This document shows, piece by piece, positions 15,710 through 24,103 of a stretch of 64,000 bases of DNA. The first letter of the stretch is position 1, and every line of letters begins with the position of its first letter. The stretch is taken from assembly GCF_001442805.1 (NCBI RefSeq), contig NZ_CP011131.1:2480001-2544000 (forward strand), in the 5' to 3' direction. Under the pieces are notes generated by a model. That model did not search any database and was not told where the DNA came from. It saw nothing but the letters and a program-made list of their open reading frames with translations. The stretch is from Lysobacter gummosus (GTDB taxonomy: Bacteria > Pseudomonadota > Gammaproteobacteria > Xanthomonadales > Xanthomonadaceae). The translations under genes were made by a program, and so were the position numbers.

Positions 15710-16068
15710 TGGCCGGCGTGAATGCGGTGGCGGCCGTGGCCGTCGCGCTGCCGGGCGTGACGGCGGCGCCGTGGTCGTCGTGGCTGTTGTTCGGCTTCCT
15801 GATCGTGACGATCGCCGGCGCGGTCGCCGGCTGCTCGTATCTGGCCTGGCGCACGCCCACGCGCGAGCGCCTGGCGCAGCGGGCCGATCGCAACGGCCGT
15901 GCCTTGCTCGAACTGGCCGACGAGATCGAGGAGCACCTGCTGATGCAGCAATTGTCCGGGGCGTCGATACAGGCCCAGCGGCATTGGCCGCGGCTGTGCC
16001 GGCGTCTGGCGATGGAGCATCTGGAGTGCATCAACCGCCTGATGCTGGAGAACGTGCCGCGCGAGTGA
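15709..16068 (+). CDS. Small single-helix membrane protein of unknown function
   Basis: A 119-residue protein with one strong transmembrane segment (about residues 23-47, SSWLLFGFLIVTIAGAVAGCSYLAW). A charged cytoplasmic helix follows (RTPTRERLAQRADRNGRALL, LADEIEEHLLMQQL) and then a His/Trp/Arg-rich tail. No family is recognised. The ATG overlaps the stop of the upstream Cro-like gene by one base, so the two are probably co-translated. Small membrane proteins next to phage-like switches are sometimes holin-like or exclusion proteins, but nothing here proves that. Confidence 0.6.
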   Translation: MAGVNAVAAVAVALPGVTAAPWSSWLLFGFLIVTIAGAVAGCSYLAWRTPTRERLAQRADRNGRALLELADEIEEHLLMQQLSGASIQAQRHWPRLCRRLAMEHLECINRLMLENVPRE

Positions 16069-16119
16069 GTCGCGCGCGGCGCTGGTCGGCGTGAATGCGG
16101 TCTGCGCGACACGACTAGT

Positions 16120-18369
16120 ATGCTAGGCCGGATGACGACGTCCGATCCGGCCGCCCACGCGCCTTCGCCGAACGACTCCGGCCCTTTGCCGGATTACGCC
16201 GATGTGTCCGGGCTGATGCCGCGCCGCGGCTATCTGCTGGCTTTCATCGTGTTCATCGTCGCCCTGGTGCTGGTGTTCACCGCCTGGCGGGTGGCGCGCG
16301 ATCGCGAGCAGCGCGCGGCCCAGGCCGAATTCGTCGGCCGCACCGTGCAGGTCACCGAGCTGGTCCAGCAGCACCTGGTCAATTACGAACTGGTCGCGCG
16401 CGGCGGCGTGTCGCTGTTCGCCTCCGTGCAGCGGCCGACCGCGGCGCAGTGGAAGGCCTATGTCGAGGGCATGAACCTGCAGCGGCGCTTTCCGGCGACG
16501 CTGGGCCTGGGCTTCACCGGTTACGTGCCGCAGCGCTTGCTGACGCAGTTGCAGAACGAATGGCGCGACGCCGGCTACGGCCTGCTGACGGTGCGGCCGT
16601 TCGGCCAGCGCGAAATCTACGGGCCGATCCTGTTCTTGGAGCCCAAGACCGCGGCCAATGTCGAAGCGATCGGCTACGACATGTTCGCGGAACATACGCG
16701 CCACGCGGCGATGGAAGCGGCGCTGGAGTCGGGGCAGGCGCGGTTGTCGGGCAAGATCGAGTTGATCCAGGACAAGCACGACGGCACCAAGAGCACCGGC
16801 CTGATCCTGGTGTTGCCGGTGTACGTGGGCGGCGGGCGTCCGCAAAGTCCCAGCCTGCGCCGCGCCGAGATGCAGGGCTGGGTGTACGTGCCGTTCCGGA
16901 TGGAGCAATTCGTCGAGACCTCGCTCGGCGAGACCCACCGCGACATGCGTTTTCGCATCTTCGACGAGCGCGGCGGCCGCGACACCTTGTTGTTCGCGCC
17001 GCCGGGGCCCGCGCCGGAGCAGCCGGCGGCGTTCGTGCACAAGGTGACGTTCGAGGTGTATGGACGCACCTGGCGGATCGAATACGAATCGCCGCCGATC
17101 GAGCAGGCGGTGCCGCGCATGGAAAACCTGCGCAACATGTTCGCGCTCGGCATTTTCAGTTCGTTGTTGCTGTACGGCATCGCCCTGGTGCTGGCGCATA
17201 CCGAGTCGCGCGCGCGCCAGATCGCGCTGCGCATGACGGAGGACTTCCGCCGCAGCGAGGCGCGTTTCCGCAGCGCCATGCAGTATTCGGCGATCGGCAA
17301 GGCGCTGCTGGACAGCGAAGGGCGCATCGTCGATGCCAATCCGGCCTTGTCTTCGATCGTCGGGCTGGCGTTGCCGCAGTTGCTCGATCAGCGTTTCGAC
17401 AGCCTGCTGGAAGACGAGGACGGCGAGCCGGCGGCGAACAGCGGCGTGGAAGGCGACGGTGCCGGCGTGCATCGCGCGACCCGGCGCCTGCGCCGCCAGC
17501 ACGGCGTCGCGCGTCAGGTGCAGCTGACCTATTCGCCGGTGCCGGGCAAGGTCGGCCAGGACATCACCGGCCTGGTCCAGGTCGAGGACGTCACCGAGCG
17601 TCTGCGCGCGGAAGCGCGCGTGCATGCGCTCAATCGCACGCTGGAAGCGCGGGTGGCGCTGCGAACGCGCGAGCTCAGCCAGGCCAATCAGGAACTGGAG
17701 GCGTTCGCCTACAGCGTCTCGCACGATTTGCGTGCGCCGTTGCGCGCGATCGACGGTTTCAGCCGCATTCTCGGAGAGAAGTACGCGGATCGTTTCGACG
17801 AAGCCGGCAGCGGTTATCTGGCGCGGGTGCGCAAGGCGGCCGCGCGCATGGGCGATCTGATCGACGCGCTGCTGAAGATGTCGCGCCTGACCCGCAGCGA
17901 GCTCAAGCACGAGAGCGTGGACTTGAGCCGCTTCGCCAACGAATTGATCGAAGAGCTGCGCATGGGCGACAGTCAGCGCGCGGTCGAGGTGCTGATCGAG
18001 CCGGGCATGGAAGTGATCGGCGATGCGCCGTTGCTGCGTAATCTGCTCGGCAATCTGCTCGGTAATGCGTGGAAGTTCACCCGAGATCGTTCGCCGGCGG
18101 TGATCGAGTTCGGCACGGTCGAGGCGTCCGGCGGGCGCGAGTTCTTCGTTCGCGACAATGGCACCGGGTTTCCGCAGGCTTATGTCGACAAGCTGTTCCG
18201 GCCGTTCCAGCGTTTGCACAACGTGGAGGATTTCGCCGGACATGGCATTGGTCTGGCTTCGGTCAAGCGCATCGTCGAGCGTCATGGCGGGAGCATCCGC
18301 GCCGAGGGGCGGGAAGGCGAGGGCGCTACGTTCTATTTCACCTTGCCCGGTGGCGGGCACGGCGGCTGA
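16120..18369 (+). CDS. CHASE-PAS sensor histidine kinase
   Basis: A 749-residue membrane kinase. TM1 is at about 38-60 (LLAFIVFIVALVLVFTAW). The periplasmic CHASE domain spans about 80-290, with the typical GLGFTGYVP and YGPILFLEP runs. TM2 is at about 343-363. A PAS domain (RFRSAMQYSAIGKALLDSEG), a short coiled coil, HisKA with the phospho-acceptor in YSVSHDLRAPLRAI, and HATPase (GNLLGNAWKFT, DNGTGF, GHGIGLASVKRIV) follow. CHASE domains sense small extracellular molecules such as cytokinins in plants; the ligand here is unknown. No partner regulator is adjacent, so it is an orphan kinase. ATG 16132 is an alternative start. A repeat array follows the stop. Confidence 0.88.
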   Translation: MLGRMTTSDPAAHAPSPNDSGPLPDYADVSGLMPRRGYLLAFIVFIVALVLVFTAWRVARDREQRAAQAEFVGRTVQVTELVQQHLVNYELVARGGVSLFASVQRPTAAQWKAYVEGMNLQRRFPATLGLGFTGYVPQRLLTQLQNEWRDAGYGLLTVRPFGQREIYGPILFLEPKTAANVEAIGYDMFAEHTRHAAMEAALESGQARLSGKIELIQDKHDGTKSTGLILVLPVYVGGGRPQSPSLRRAEMQGWVYVPFRMEQFVETSLGETHRDMRFRIFDERGGRDTLLFAPPGPAPEQPAAFVHKVTFEVYGRTWRIEYESPPIEQAVPRMENLRNMFALGIFSSLLLYGIALVLAHTESRARQIALRMTEDFRRSEARFRSAMQYSAIGKALLDSEGRIVDANPALSSIVGLALPQLLDQRFDSLLEDEDGEPAANSGVEGDGAGVHRATRRLRRQHGVARQVQLTYSPVPGKVGQDITGLVQVEDVTERLRAEARVHALNRTLEARVALRTRELSQANQELEAFAYSVSHDLRAPLRAIDGFSRILGEKYADRFDEAGSGYLARVRKAAARMGDLIDALLKMSRLTRSELKHESVDLSRFANELIEELRMGDSQRAVEVLIEPGMEVIGDAPLLRNLLGNLLGNAWKFTRDRSPAVIEFGTVEASGGREFFVRDNGTGFPQAYVDKLFRPFQRLHNVEDFAGHGIGLASVKRIVERHGGSIRAEGREGEGATFYFTLPGGGHGG

Positions 18370-18495
18370 TCGGGTGGGCGCGATTGCTGTGCCTTTGTTT
18401 CCGCGCAGGTTCTTCAGTGGCGTTGAATGCACCGAAGCCTTTTCGTATCTCCCGGCCGTCATTCGCAACAACCAGACTCGCGCACTCTTACCTAC

Positions 18496-18896
18496 CGTCA
18501 TTCCCGCGAACGCGGGAATCCAGCGACTTCAGGCGTTCTCGCACGAAAGGCCCTGGATTCCCACGTTCGCGGGAATGACGACGTCGAAGGGTGGCGCTGA
18601 AGGCTCTGGATGTTCGGCTCCGCCGAAGTAAAGCGGAGCCCGCTTTCGCGGGAATGACGAGGTCGAAGGATGGCGCTGAAGCCTCTGGATATTCGGCTCC
18701 GCCGAAGTAAAACAGAGCCCGCCTTCGCGGGAATGACGATCTGGAAGGGTGGCGCTGAAGGCTCTGGATGTTCGGCTCCGCAGAAGTAAAGCGGAGCCCG
18801 CTTTCGCGGGAATGACGGCCAGGGGAGATGGCGCCGAAGTTGCCGGAAGTTCGGCTCAGCCGAAGTAAAGCGGAGCCCGCCTTCGCGGGAATGACG
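18496..18896. repeat. Interspersed palindromic repeat array 1 (hairpin + four 79-bp units)
   Basis: An 85-bp hairpin element (18496-18580) with 28-bp arms that open CGTCATTCCCGCGAA is followed by four tandem 79-bp units ending at 18659, 18738, 18817 and 18896, each closing with CGCGGGAATGACG. The array fills most of the 582-bp gap between the CHASE kinase and smpB. Small open frames through it are repeat translations, not genes. Confidence 0.92.
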
Positions 18897-18951
18897 ACCT
18901 GGGGAAACGCGTCGCAAGCGCCCGCGACGCGACGGAACTCCGCCCGAACCC

Positions 18952-19464
18952 TCAAGCGTCGCGATTATGCCGCCGCATCACCCGCTGCTTCTCCCGCGCC
19001 CAATCGCGTTCCTTGCTGGCGTCGCGCTTGTCGTGGGTCTGCTTGCCCTTGGCCAGATGAATCTCGGCCTTGACCTTGTTGCCCTTCCAGTACAACGAAG
19101 TGGGCACCACGGTGTAGCCGTCGCGCTGGATGCGGCCGATGAGGTTGTCGATCTCGTGCTTGTGCAGCAGCAGCTTGCGGGTGCGCCGCTCCACGGCCAC
19201 GACATGGGTCGAGGCCTGGATCAGCGGATTGATCTGCGCGCCGATCAGGAACAACTCGCCATGCAGGACGACCGCATAGGCATCGGTGATGTTGGCGCGT
19301 CCGGCGCGGATGGATTTGAGCTCCCAGCCTTCCAGGACCAGACCGGCCTCGAAGCGTTCCTCCAGGTGGTATTCGTGGCGGGCGCGCTTGTTTTGCGCAA
19401 TGGTCCCGCCGCCGCCGCCCTTTCCTTTATCCTTACCGGCCTTGTTGTTCGTATTGTTAGCCAT
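18952..19464 (-). CDS. smpB: SsrA-binding protein SmpB
   Basis: A 170-residue RNA-binding protein that delivers tmRNA to stalled ribosomes. The beta-barrel motifs are clear: [59 protein letters not shown] and the basic C-terminal tail [20 protein letters not shown]. An N-terminal Gly/Lys-rich extension (residues 4-20) is longer than in E. coli SmpB. It is divergent from ratA, an arrangement conserved in many gammaproteobacteria. Confidence 0.96.
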   Translation of the reverse strand: MANNTNNKAGKDKGKGGGGGTIAQNKRARHEYHLEERFEAGLVLEGWELKSIRAGRANITDAYAVVLHGELFLIGAQINPLIQASTHVVAVERRTRKLLLHKHEIDNLIGRIQRDGYTVVPTSLYWKGNKVKAEIHLAKGKQTHDKRDASKERDWAREKQRVMRRHNRDA

Positions 19465-19715
19465 GCGCCATTGTCTCCGATCCGAAGGCGGTTTGCGTAG
19501 CCGTCGCTGGTTTGGTTGAACGTCGCCGGGGTCGGGGCGGTTTGCCGCGGGGGGCTGGGCCTCGCGCGGCGGCTGATCCGAGCCGGGAGTTTGGATTTGA
19601 GGCCGATGGGGCGACAGTCCGACTGTTTACCTCATCGGGCCGATTCGAAGCGGCCGACCTCAGCCGACTTCGGTTAGCTTGAATTCCGCGCTGCGATCCT
19701 CATTGCGATAGCCAC

Positions 19716-20180
19716 ATGCCCACCATCCGTCGTTCCGCCCTGGTAGAGCACTCCGCCGCGCGCATGTTCGCGCTGGTCAACGATGTCGGCGCGTATCCGC
19801 GCCGCTTCGACTGGTGCGAGCACGCGCAGATTCTCGAAGCCGACGATCAGCACATGGTCGCGCGCCTGGATCTGGGCCTGGGGGCGCTGCGCACCTGGTT
19901 CACCACCCACAACACGCTCACGCCGCCGCATCACATCGAGCTCAAGCTGGTCGATGGGCCGTTCCGCAAGCTCGGCGGGCGCTGGGAATTCCATGCGCTG
20001 GACGAGTCGGCGTGCAAGGTCACCCTGACCCTGGAGTTCGAGCCGGCGGTCAAGCTGCTGGGCCCGGCGATGGCGCTGGGCTTCCAGAGCCTGGCCGATC
20101 GCATGGTCGATGACTTCGTCCGCGTGGCCGATCGCGGCGCCGAACCGGGCACGCCCGTGGCGGGCGGCGCGACGGCGTGA
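19716..20180 (+). CDS. ratA: RatA / coenzyme Q-binding START-domain protein
   Basis: A 154-residue SRPBCC/START-fold protein. It begins MPTIRRSALVEHSAARMFAL and has VNDVGAYPRRFDWCEHAQIL and FRKLGGRWEFHAL, which are typical of the RatA/Coq10 family. E. coli RatA was described as blocking 70S assembly when overproduced; mitochondrial Coq10 homologues bind coenzyme Q, and a quinone role is also considered for bacteria. Divergent from smpB and overlapping rnfH by 4 bp, as in E. coli and Xanthomonas. Confidence 0.9.
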   Translation: MPTIRRSALVEHSAARMFALVNDVGAYPRRFDWCEHAQILEADDQHMVARLDLGLGALRTWFTTHNTLTPPHHIELKLVDGPFRKLGGRWEFHALDESACKVTLTLEFEPAVKLLGPAMALGFQSLADRMVDDFVRVADRGAEPGTPVAGGATA

Positions 20181-20443
20181 AGGTCGAGGTCGTCCGCGCC
20201 TGGTCGCGCCGGTTCGAGTCGGTCGGGCTGGAGCTGGGCGAGGGCGCCACGCTCGCCGAGGCGGTGGCCGCGGCCGGGTTCCAGGACGATGCGCAGATAA
20301 CCGGCTACGCCGTGTTCGGGGTCAAGGCCGCGGCCGATACCCGCCTGCGCGACGGCGACCGGGTCGAATTGCTGCGCGCGCTGCAGATCGATCCCAAGGA
20401 CGCGCGGCGTCGCCGCGCGGCGGATCGTCCACTCAAGAAATAA
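20177..20443 (+). CDS. rnfH: RnfH family protein (RatB)
   Basis: An 88-residue beta-grasp protein of the RnfH/UPF0125 family. The start MKVEVVRAWSRRFESVGLEL, the ITGYAVFGVKA middle and the DGDRVELLRALQIDPKDARR end are diagnostic. Its function is not established; it is routinely paired with ratA. The GTGA overlap with ratA implies co-translation. Confidence 0.9.
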   Translation: MKVEVVRAWSRRFESVGLELGEGATLAEAVAAAGFQDDAQITGYAVFGVKAAADTRLRDGDRVELLRALQIDPKDARRRRAADRPLKK

Positions 20444-20488
20444 GCCCCCGGCGCCCGCGTTGCGGGCCGCTCAGGCGAGGCGACCGGC

Positions 20489-20896
20489 TCAACCGCCGCG
20501 GCGGCGGCGCTTGTCCTTGTCTTTTTCCTTGGCCAGGTTGCGGCCGAACTGCTTGACCGAGGCCTTGGCGATCTGTTCGTCCTGCTCGGGGAAGTAGTCG
20601 CCTTCCCACTTGGTCAGGGCGTCGTTTTCGAACCACAAGGTGAGGTTCTTGCGGCTGGTGTGGCCGAGGCGGTCCACGCGCTGGGTCGAAGTGTAGTCCC
20701 AGCGGTTCTGGTGGAACGGGTCCTCGATCGACGGCGTGCCGATCAGCACCTGCACCTGCTGCTTGCTCATGCCGGTCTGGAGTTGATCGACGGCGGTCTT
20801 CTCGAGCAGATTGCCCTGGTAGATCGGCTGCTTGTAGATGATGCCGCAGCCGGCGGTGAGCAGGGAGATCGAGAGAACGAGCAGGAGCTTACGCAT
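20489..20896 (-). CDS. bamE: Outer membrane assembly lipoprotein BamE
   Basis: A 135-residue lipoprotein of the BAM complex, which inserts beta-barrel proteins into the outer membrane. The signal peptide ends at the lipobox LLTAGC with Cys17 as the lipidated residue. The SmpA/OmlA fold signature is seen: QGNLLEKTAVDQLQTGMSKQQVQVLIGTP, DPFHQNRWDYTSTQR, LTLWFENDALTKWEGD. The C-terminus is a Lys/Arg-rich tail. The ATG at 20896 is set by the signal peptide; longer frames upstream lack one. Divergent from fur, as commonly seen in gammaproteobacteria. Confidence 0.95.
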   Translation of the reverse strand: MRKLLLVLSISLLTAGCGIIYKQPIYQGNLLEKTAVDQLQTGMSKQQVQVLIGTPSIEDPFHQNRWDYTSTQRVDRLGHTSRKNLTLWFENDALTKWEGDYFPEQDEQIAKASVKQFGRNLAKEKDKDKRRRRGG

Positions 20897-21107
20897 CGTA
20901 TAGGGGTCTGCGGCAGTCGAAGGCAACGGGGCCGATGATACACTGAAGCCAGACCCCACCAAGGGCGGAAACCGGCGCGCGGCCACCCCTCGCGTTCATC
21001 CGCCATTCCGGCCCGCCCGCCCGATGCGCCCTCGCGGCGACGGCCAGCCGGTCATTACCCAGGGACGGCGCAGGCCGCCGGACCGAATCAGCTCAAGGGA
21101 CACCCCC

Positions 21108-21509
21108 ATGGAATCGCAGGACCTGCGCAACGCCGGACTCAAGGTCACCCATCCGCGCATGCGGATCCTGGAACTGCTCGAGCAGTCCAAGCCGCGTCAC
21201 ATGACTGCGGAAGACATCTACCGCATGTTGCTGGAGAAGGGCGAGGACATCGGCCTGGCCACGGTCTACCGCGTGCTGACCCAGTTCGAGTCCGCCGGCC
21301 TGGTGCTCAAGCACAACTTCGAGGCCGGCCAGTCGGTGTACGAACTCGATCGAGGTCACCACCACGATCACATGGTCGATATCGACAGCGGCAAGATCAT
21401 CGAGTTCGAAAGCGTCGAGATCGAGGAACTGCAGCGCAAGATCGCGGCCTCGCACGGGTACGTGATCGAGGAGCATTCGCTGGTGTTGTACGTGCGCAAG
21501 AAGCGCTGA
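21108..21509 (+). CDS. fur: Ferric uptake regulator Fur (cysteine-free)
   Basis: A 133-residue Fe(II)-dependent repressor of iron acquisition genes. The winged-helix domain (LKVTHPRMRILELLEQ; AEDIYRMLLEKGEDIGLATVYRVLTQFE) is followed by the metal-binding region HHHDHMVDIDSGKIIEFESVE. The CxxC structural zinc pair of E. coli Fur (CLDCGK) is replaced by DIDSGK, and the protein has no cysteine at all. P. aeruginosa Fur is similar in lacking most cysteines. ATG 21108 is preceded by CAAGGGA. A longer upstream frame has no Fur similarity. An intrinsic hairpin and a repeat array follow. Confidence 0.95.
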   Translation: MESQDLRNAGLKVTHPRMRILELLEQSKPRHMTAEDIYRMLLEKGEDIGLATVYRVLTQFESAGLVLKHNFEAGQSVYELDRGHHHDHMVDIDSGKIIEFESVEIEELQRKIAASHGYVIEEHSLVLYVRKKR

Positions 21510-21565
21510 CCGGCGGAATTCGGGATTCGCGCAGGCGAGGCCGATTCGGTCGTGTTGGAATGCAG

Positions 21566-21598
21566 GAAGGCCCGCCATTGGCGGGCCTTCGGCTTTCT
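21566..21598 (+). terminator. fur terminator
   Basis: A perfect 11-bp stem, GAAGGCCCGCC / GGCGGGCCTTC (21566-21576, 21580-21590), with a 3-nt loop, followed by GGCTTTCTT. Confidence 0.75.
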
Positions 21599-21639
21599 TG
21601 CGGGCTGGGGGGCCTTTCGGGATCCATTTCCTTCCAGGC

Positions 21640-21961
21640 CGTCATTCCCGCGAAGGCTGGCTCCGCTTTACTTCGGCGGAGCCGAACATCCAGAGGCTTC
21701 AGCGCCATCTCTCAAGAACGTCATTCCCGCGAACGCGGGCTCCGCTTTACTTCGACGGAGCCGAACATCCAGAGGCTTCAGCGCCATCTCTCCAGGCCGT
21801 CATTCCCACGAAGACGGGCTCCGCTTTATTTCGGCGGAGCCGAACATCCAGAGGCTTCAGCGCCATCTCTCAAGAACGTCATTCCCGCGAACGCGGGAAT
21901 CCAGTGCCTTTCGTGCGAGAACGCTTGAAGTCGCTGGATTCCCGCGTTCGCGGGAATGACG
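21640..21961. repeat. Interspersed palindromic repeat array 2 (three 79-bp units + hairpin)
   Basis: Units at 21640-21718, 21719-21797 and 21798-21876 are followed by the 85-bp hairpin element 21877-21961, whose 28-bp arms are perfectly complementary. It is in the opposite orientation to array 1. It occupies the fur-recN gap together with the fur terminator; no gene is seen in the 600-bp interval. Confidence 0.93.
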
Positions 21962-22000
21962 GTAGGTGGATGCACTGTTTCGGGTATCAGGCGTTAGGCA

Positions 22001-22024
22001 TCAGACTCAGACTCAGACTCAGAC
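22001..22024 (+). repeat. Hexamer tandem repeat (TCAGAC)4
   Basis: Four exact copies of TCAGAC, flanked by related ATCAGG/CTCAGG words, in the fur-recN gap. A simple repeat that could vary in copy number. Confidence 0.85.
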
Positions 22025-22116
22025 ATCAGGCTCAGGCATCGGACTCCGAACTCCGAATTTCAGGCTGAGACCGCCCGGGAATCATGTCAGGAACCCGAAC
22101 GCACGAGCCCCAACCC

Positions 22117-23799
22117 TCAAACCACATCCGCCAGCAGCCGCTTGGCCGCCGCGCGCACTTCCTTCGTAAGTTCGATACCGCCGAGCATCCGCGCCAGTTC
22201 CTCTTCGCGCTGCTTGGACACCAGCAGCTGCACCGCGCTCTGGGTCACGCCCTCGCTGGCGGCCTTGCTGACGCGGTAATGGGCGTGGCCCTGGGCCGCG
22301 ACCTGGGCGAGGTGGGTCACGCACAGCACCTGGCGGCTGCCGCCGAGGGCGCGCAGCTTCTGGCCGACGATCTCCGCGACCGCGCCGCCGATACCGGAAT
22401 CGACTTCGTCGAACACCATCGTCGGCACCGCGTCCAGGCCGAACGCGGCGACCTCGATCGCCAGCGAGATGCGCGACAGTTCGCCGCCGGAGGCGACCTT
22501 GCGCAGCGGCCGAGCCGGCTGGCCGGGGTTGGCCGCGACCATGAATTCGATGCGCTCGCCGCCCTGCGGGTCGGGGCGGTCGTCTTCGACGGTTTCGATG
22601 GCGACGTCGAAGCGGCCGCCGCCCATGCCCAGTTCGCCGATCAGCTCGGTGGTCTTGGCCGACAGCGACTTGGCCGCGTCGCGGCGCGACTGGCTCAGGG
22701 CGTCGGCGGACTTGCGCCAGGTCTTGCGCGCGGTGTCGATCTCGACGTCGAGTTTTTCCAGGCGCACGCCGGCGCCGCGCAGTTGTTCGAGTTCTTCCGC
22801 GATGCCGTCGCGGGTCGCGGCCAGTTGCTCCGGCGCGACGCGGTGCTTGCGCGCCAGTTCGTGCAGGCGGCCGATCTTGCTTTCGATCTGTTCGAACGCG
22901 GCCGGGTCCAGGTCGAGGTCGTCGCGGACCCGGTCGAGCAGGGACAGCGCTTCGTCGATCTGGATCGCCGCGTTGTCGAGCAGGGCGTCGACATCGCGCA
23001 GGCGCGATTCGTGCTCGGCCACGCGCTGCAGTTCGCCGCGCACCTGTTGCAGGGTGCGGGTCAGCGACGGGCCTTCGTCGCCGCCGATGCGCGCGAACGC
23101 GGTCTCGCAGGCGGCGATCAGGCCGGCGGCGTGGGCGTGGCGGCGATGGTCGGCGGTGAGCTTGCTCAGCGCCTCGGGGTCGAGCGTTTCGCGTTCGAGT
23201 TCGGCGTGCTGGTGTTCCAGCCAGCCGATGCGGTCGGAGACGTCGCCCTGGGCGAACAGGGTCTCGCGTTCGCGCAACAGCGCGCTCCACTCGCGCGCGG
23301 CGCGGGCGACCGGCTCGCGCACGCCGTCGTTGCGGGCGTAGGCGTCGAGCAGATCGAGCTGGCTGGACTTGGCCATCAGCGCCTGGTGTTCGTGCTGGCC
23401 GTGGATTTCGACGAGGCGCGTGGCCAGATCGCCGAGCTGCCCCAAGGTCACCGGCCGCCCGTTGACCCAGGCGCGCGAGCCGCCGTCGGCGCGGATGACC
23501 CGGCGGATCTGGCAGACCGGCGCGTCGCCGTCGCCGGTTTCGTCGAGTTCGTTTTCGCGCAGCCAGGCGGCGGCGAGCGGGGCGTCGTCGAGGGTGAAGT
23601 CGGCGACCAGTTCGGCGCGGTCGGCGCCGTGGCGGACCACGCCGCTGTCGGCGCGCAGGCCGCTGAGCAGCCCCAGGGCGTCGACCAGCAGGGACTTACC
23701 GGCGCCGGTTTCGCCGGAGATCACGGTAAGGCCAGGACCGAAGCTGAGCTCGGCGGCGCTGACGACGGCGAATTGCTTGAGCGAGAGATGGGCGAGCAT
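22117..23799 (-). CDS. recN: DNA repair protein RecN
   Basis: A 560-residue SMC-like ATPase for double-strand break repair. The N-terminal ATPase half has Walker A GETGAGKS at about residues 29-36 and the Q-loop EIHGQHEHQALM. The middle is an antiparallel coiled coil. The C-terminal half has the signature SGGELSRISLAIEV and Walker B TMVFDEVDSGIGG. Length matches E. coli RecN (553). In many bacteria it is SOS-controlled; no clear LexA box was seen upstream. Divergent from hrcA, as in Xanthomonas. Confidence 0.96.
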   Translation of the reverse strand: MLAHLSLKQFAVVSAAELSFGPGLTVISGETGAGKSLLVDALGLLSGLRADSGVVRHGADRAELVADFTLDDAPLAAAWLRENELDETGDGDAPVCQIRRVIRADGGSRAWVNGRPVTLGQLGDLATRLVEIHGQHEHQALMAKSSQLDLLDAYARNDGVREPVARAAREWSALLRERETLFAQGDVSDRIGWLEHQHAELERETLDPEALSKLTADHRRHAHAAGLIAACETAFARIGGDEGPSLTRTLQQVRGELQRVAEHESRLRDVDALLDNAAIQIDEALSLLDRVRDDLDLDPAAFEQIESKIGRLHELARKHRVAPEQLAATRDGIAEELEQLRGAGVRLEKLDVEIDTARKTWRKSADALSQSRRDAAKSLSAKTTELIGELGMGGGRFDVAIETVEDDRPDPQGGERIEFMVAANPGQPARPLRKVASGGELSRISLAIEVAAFGLDAVPTMVFDEVDSGIGGAVAEIVGQKLRALGGSRQVLCVTHLAQVAAQGHAHYRVSKAASEGVTQSAVQLLVSKQREEELARMLGGIELTKEVRAAAKRLLADVV

Positions 23800-24067
23800 G
23801 CGGCGGCGATTGTGCCTGGGCAGGGTGGTGGCTGGGAATGGGAACGGCGGCGGGGGCGAGCGTAGGGGGCGGGTGGATCAAAAGCTGAGATCGGGTCGCG
23901 GTGCCGGCGCAGTGTGGGGCTTAATTCTTACCCGGACCGGCTCGAATCTTGATGTCGAGTGAAACTTGCAGGCCTGCGCGGAGCCCTCGAAGCCTCATTC
24001 TCGATCCGGGGTCACATTCCTCACTCCTGTGTTCTCGCTTCTCGCTCCTCGTTCCTCCCCCCAACCC

Positions 24068-24096
24068 TTGCGCCCCCACCTCCACGCGCCTATATC
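24068..24096 (+). promoter_or_regulatory. Putative hrcA promoter
   Basis: TTGCGC (24068-24073), a 17-bp spacer and TATATC (24091-24096) give a reasonable -35/-10 pair. The predicted start of transcription falls at or within a few bases of the hrcA ATG (24104), and no ribosome site is present, so the mRNA may be leaderless. The rest of the 304-bp recN-hrcA gap holds a pyrimidine-rich tract (about 24028-24062). No CIRCE inverted repeat is visible. Confidence 0.5.
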
Positions 24097-24103
24097 CATC
24101 CCC

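Noticed and set aside
14736..16068. A complete prophage at the ssrA site
   Set aside because: Only a repressor/Cro-like pair and one small membrane protein are present. There is no integrase or structural gene and no matching att repeat of the ssrA 3' end.
18488..18955. Short proteins with [21 protein letters not shown] repeats, seen at four of the repeat loci
   Set aside because: They are translations of the 79-bp intergenic repeats, occur in several frames and strands, and have no ribosome sites.
21640..21961. CRISPR array
   Set aside because: The units are 79 bp with no unique spacers; repeat follows repeat directly. There are no cas genes in the window.
23800..24103. CIRCE operator for HrcA
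   Set aside because: No TTAGCACTC-N9-GAGTGCTAA-like inverted repeat could be found here or before grpE, dnaK and dnaJ.
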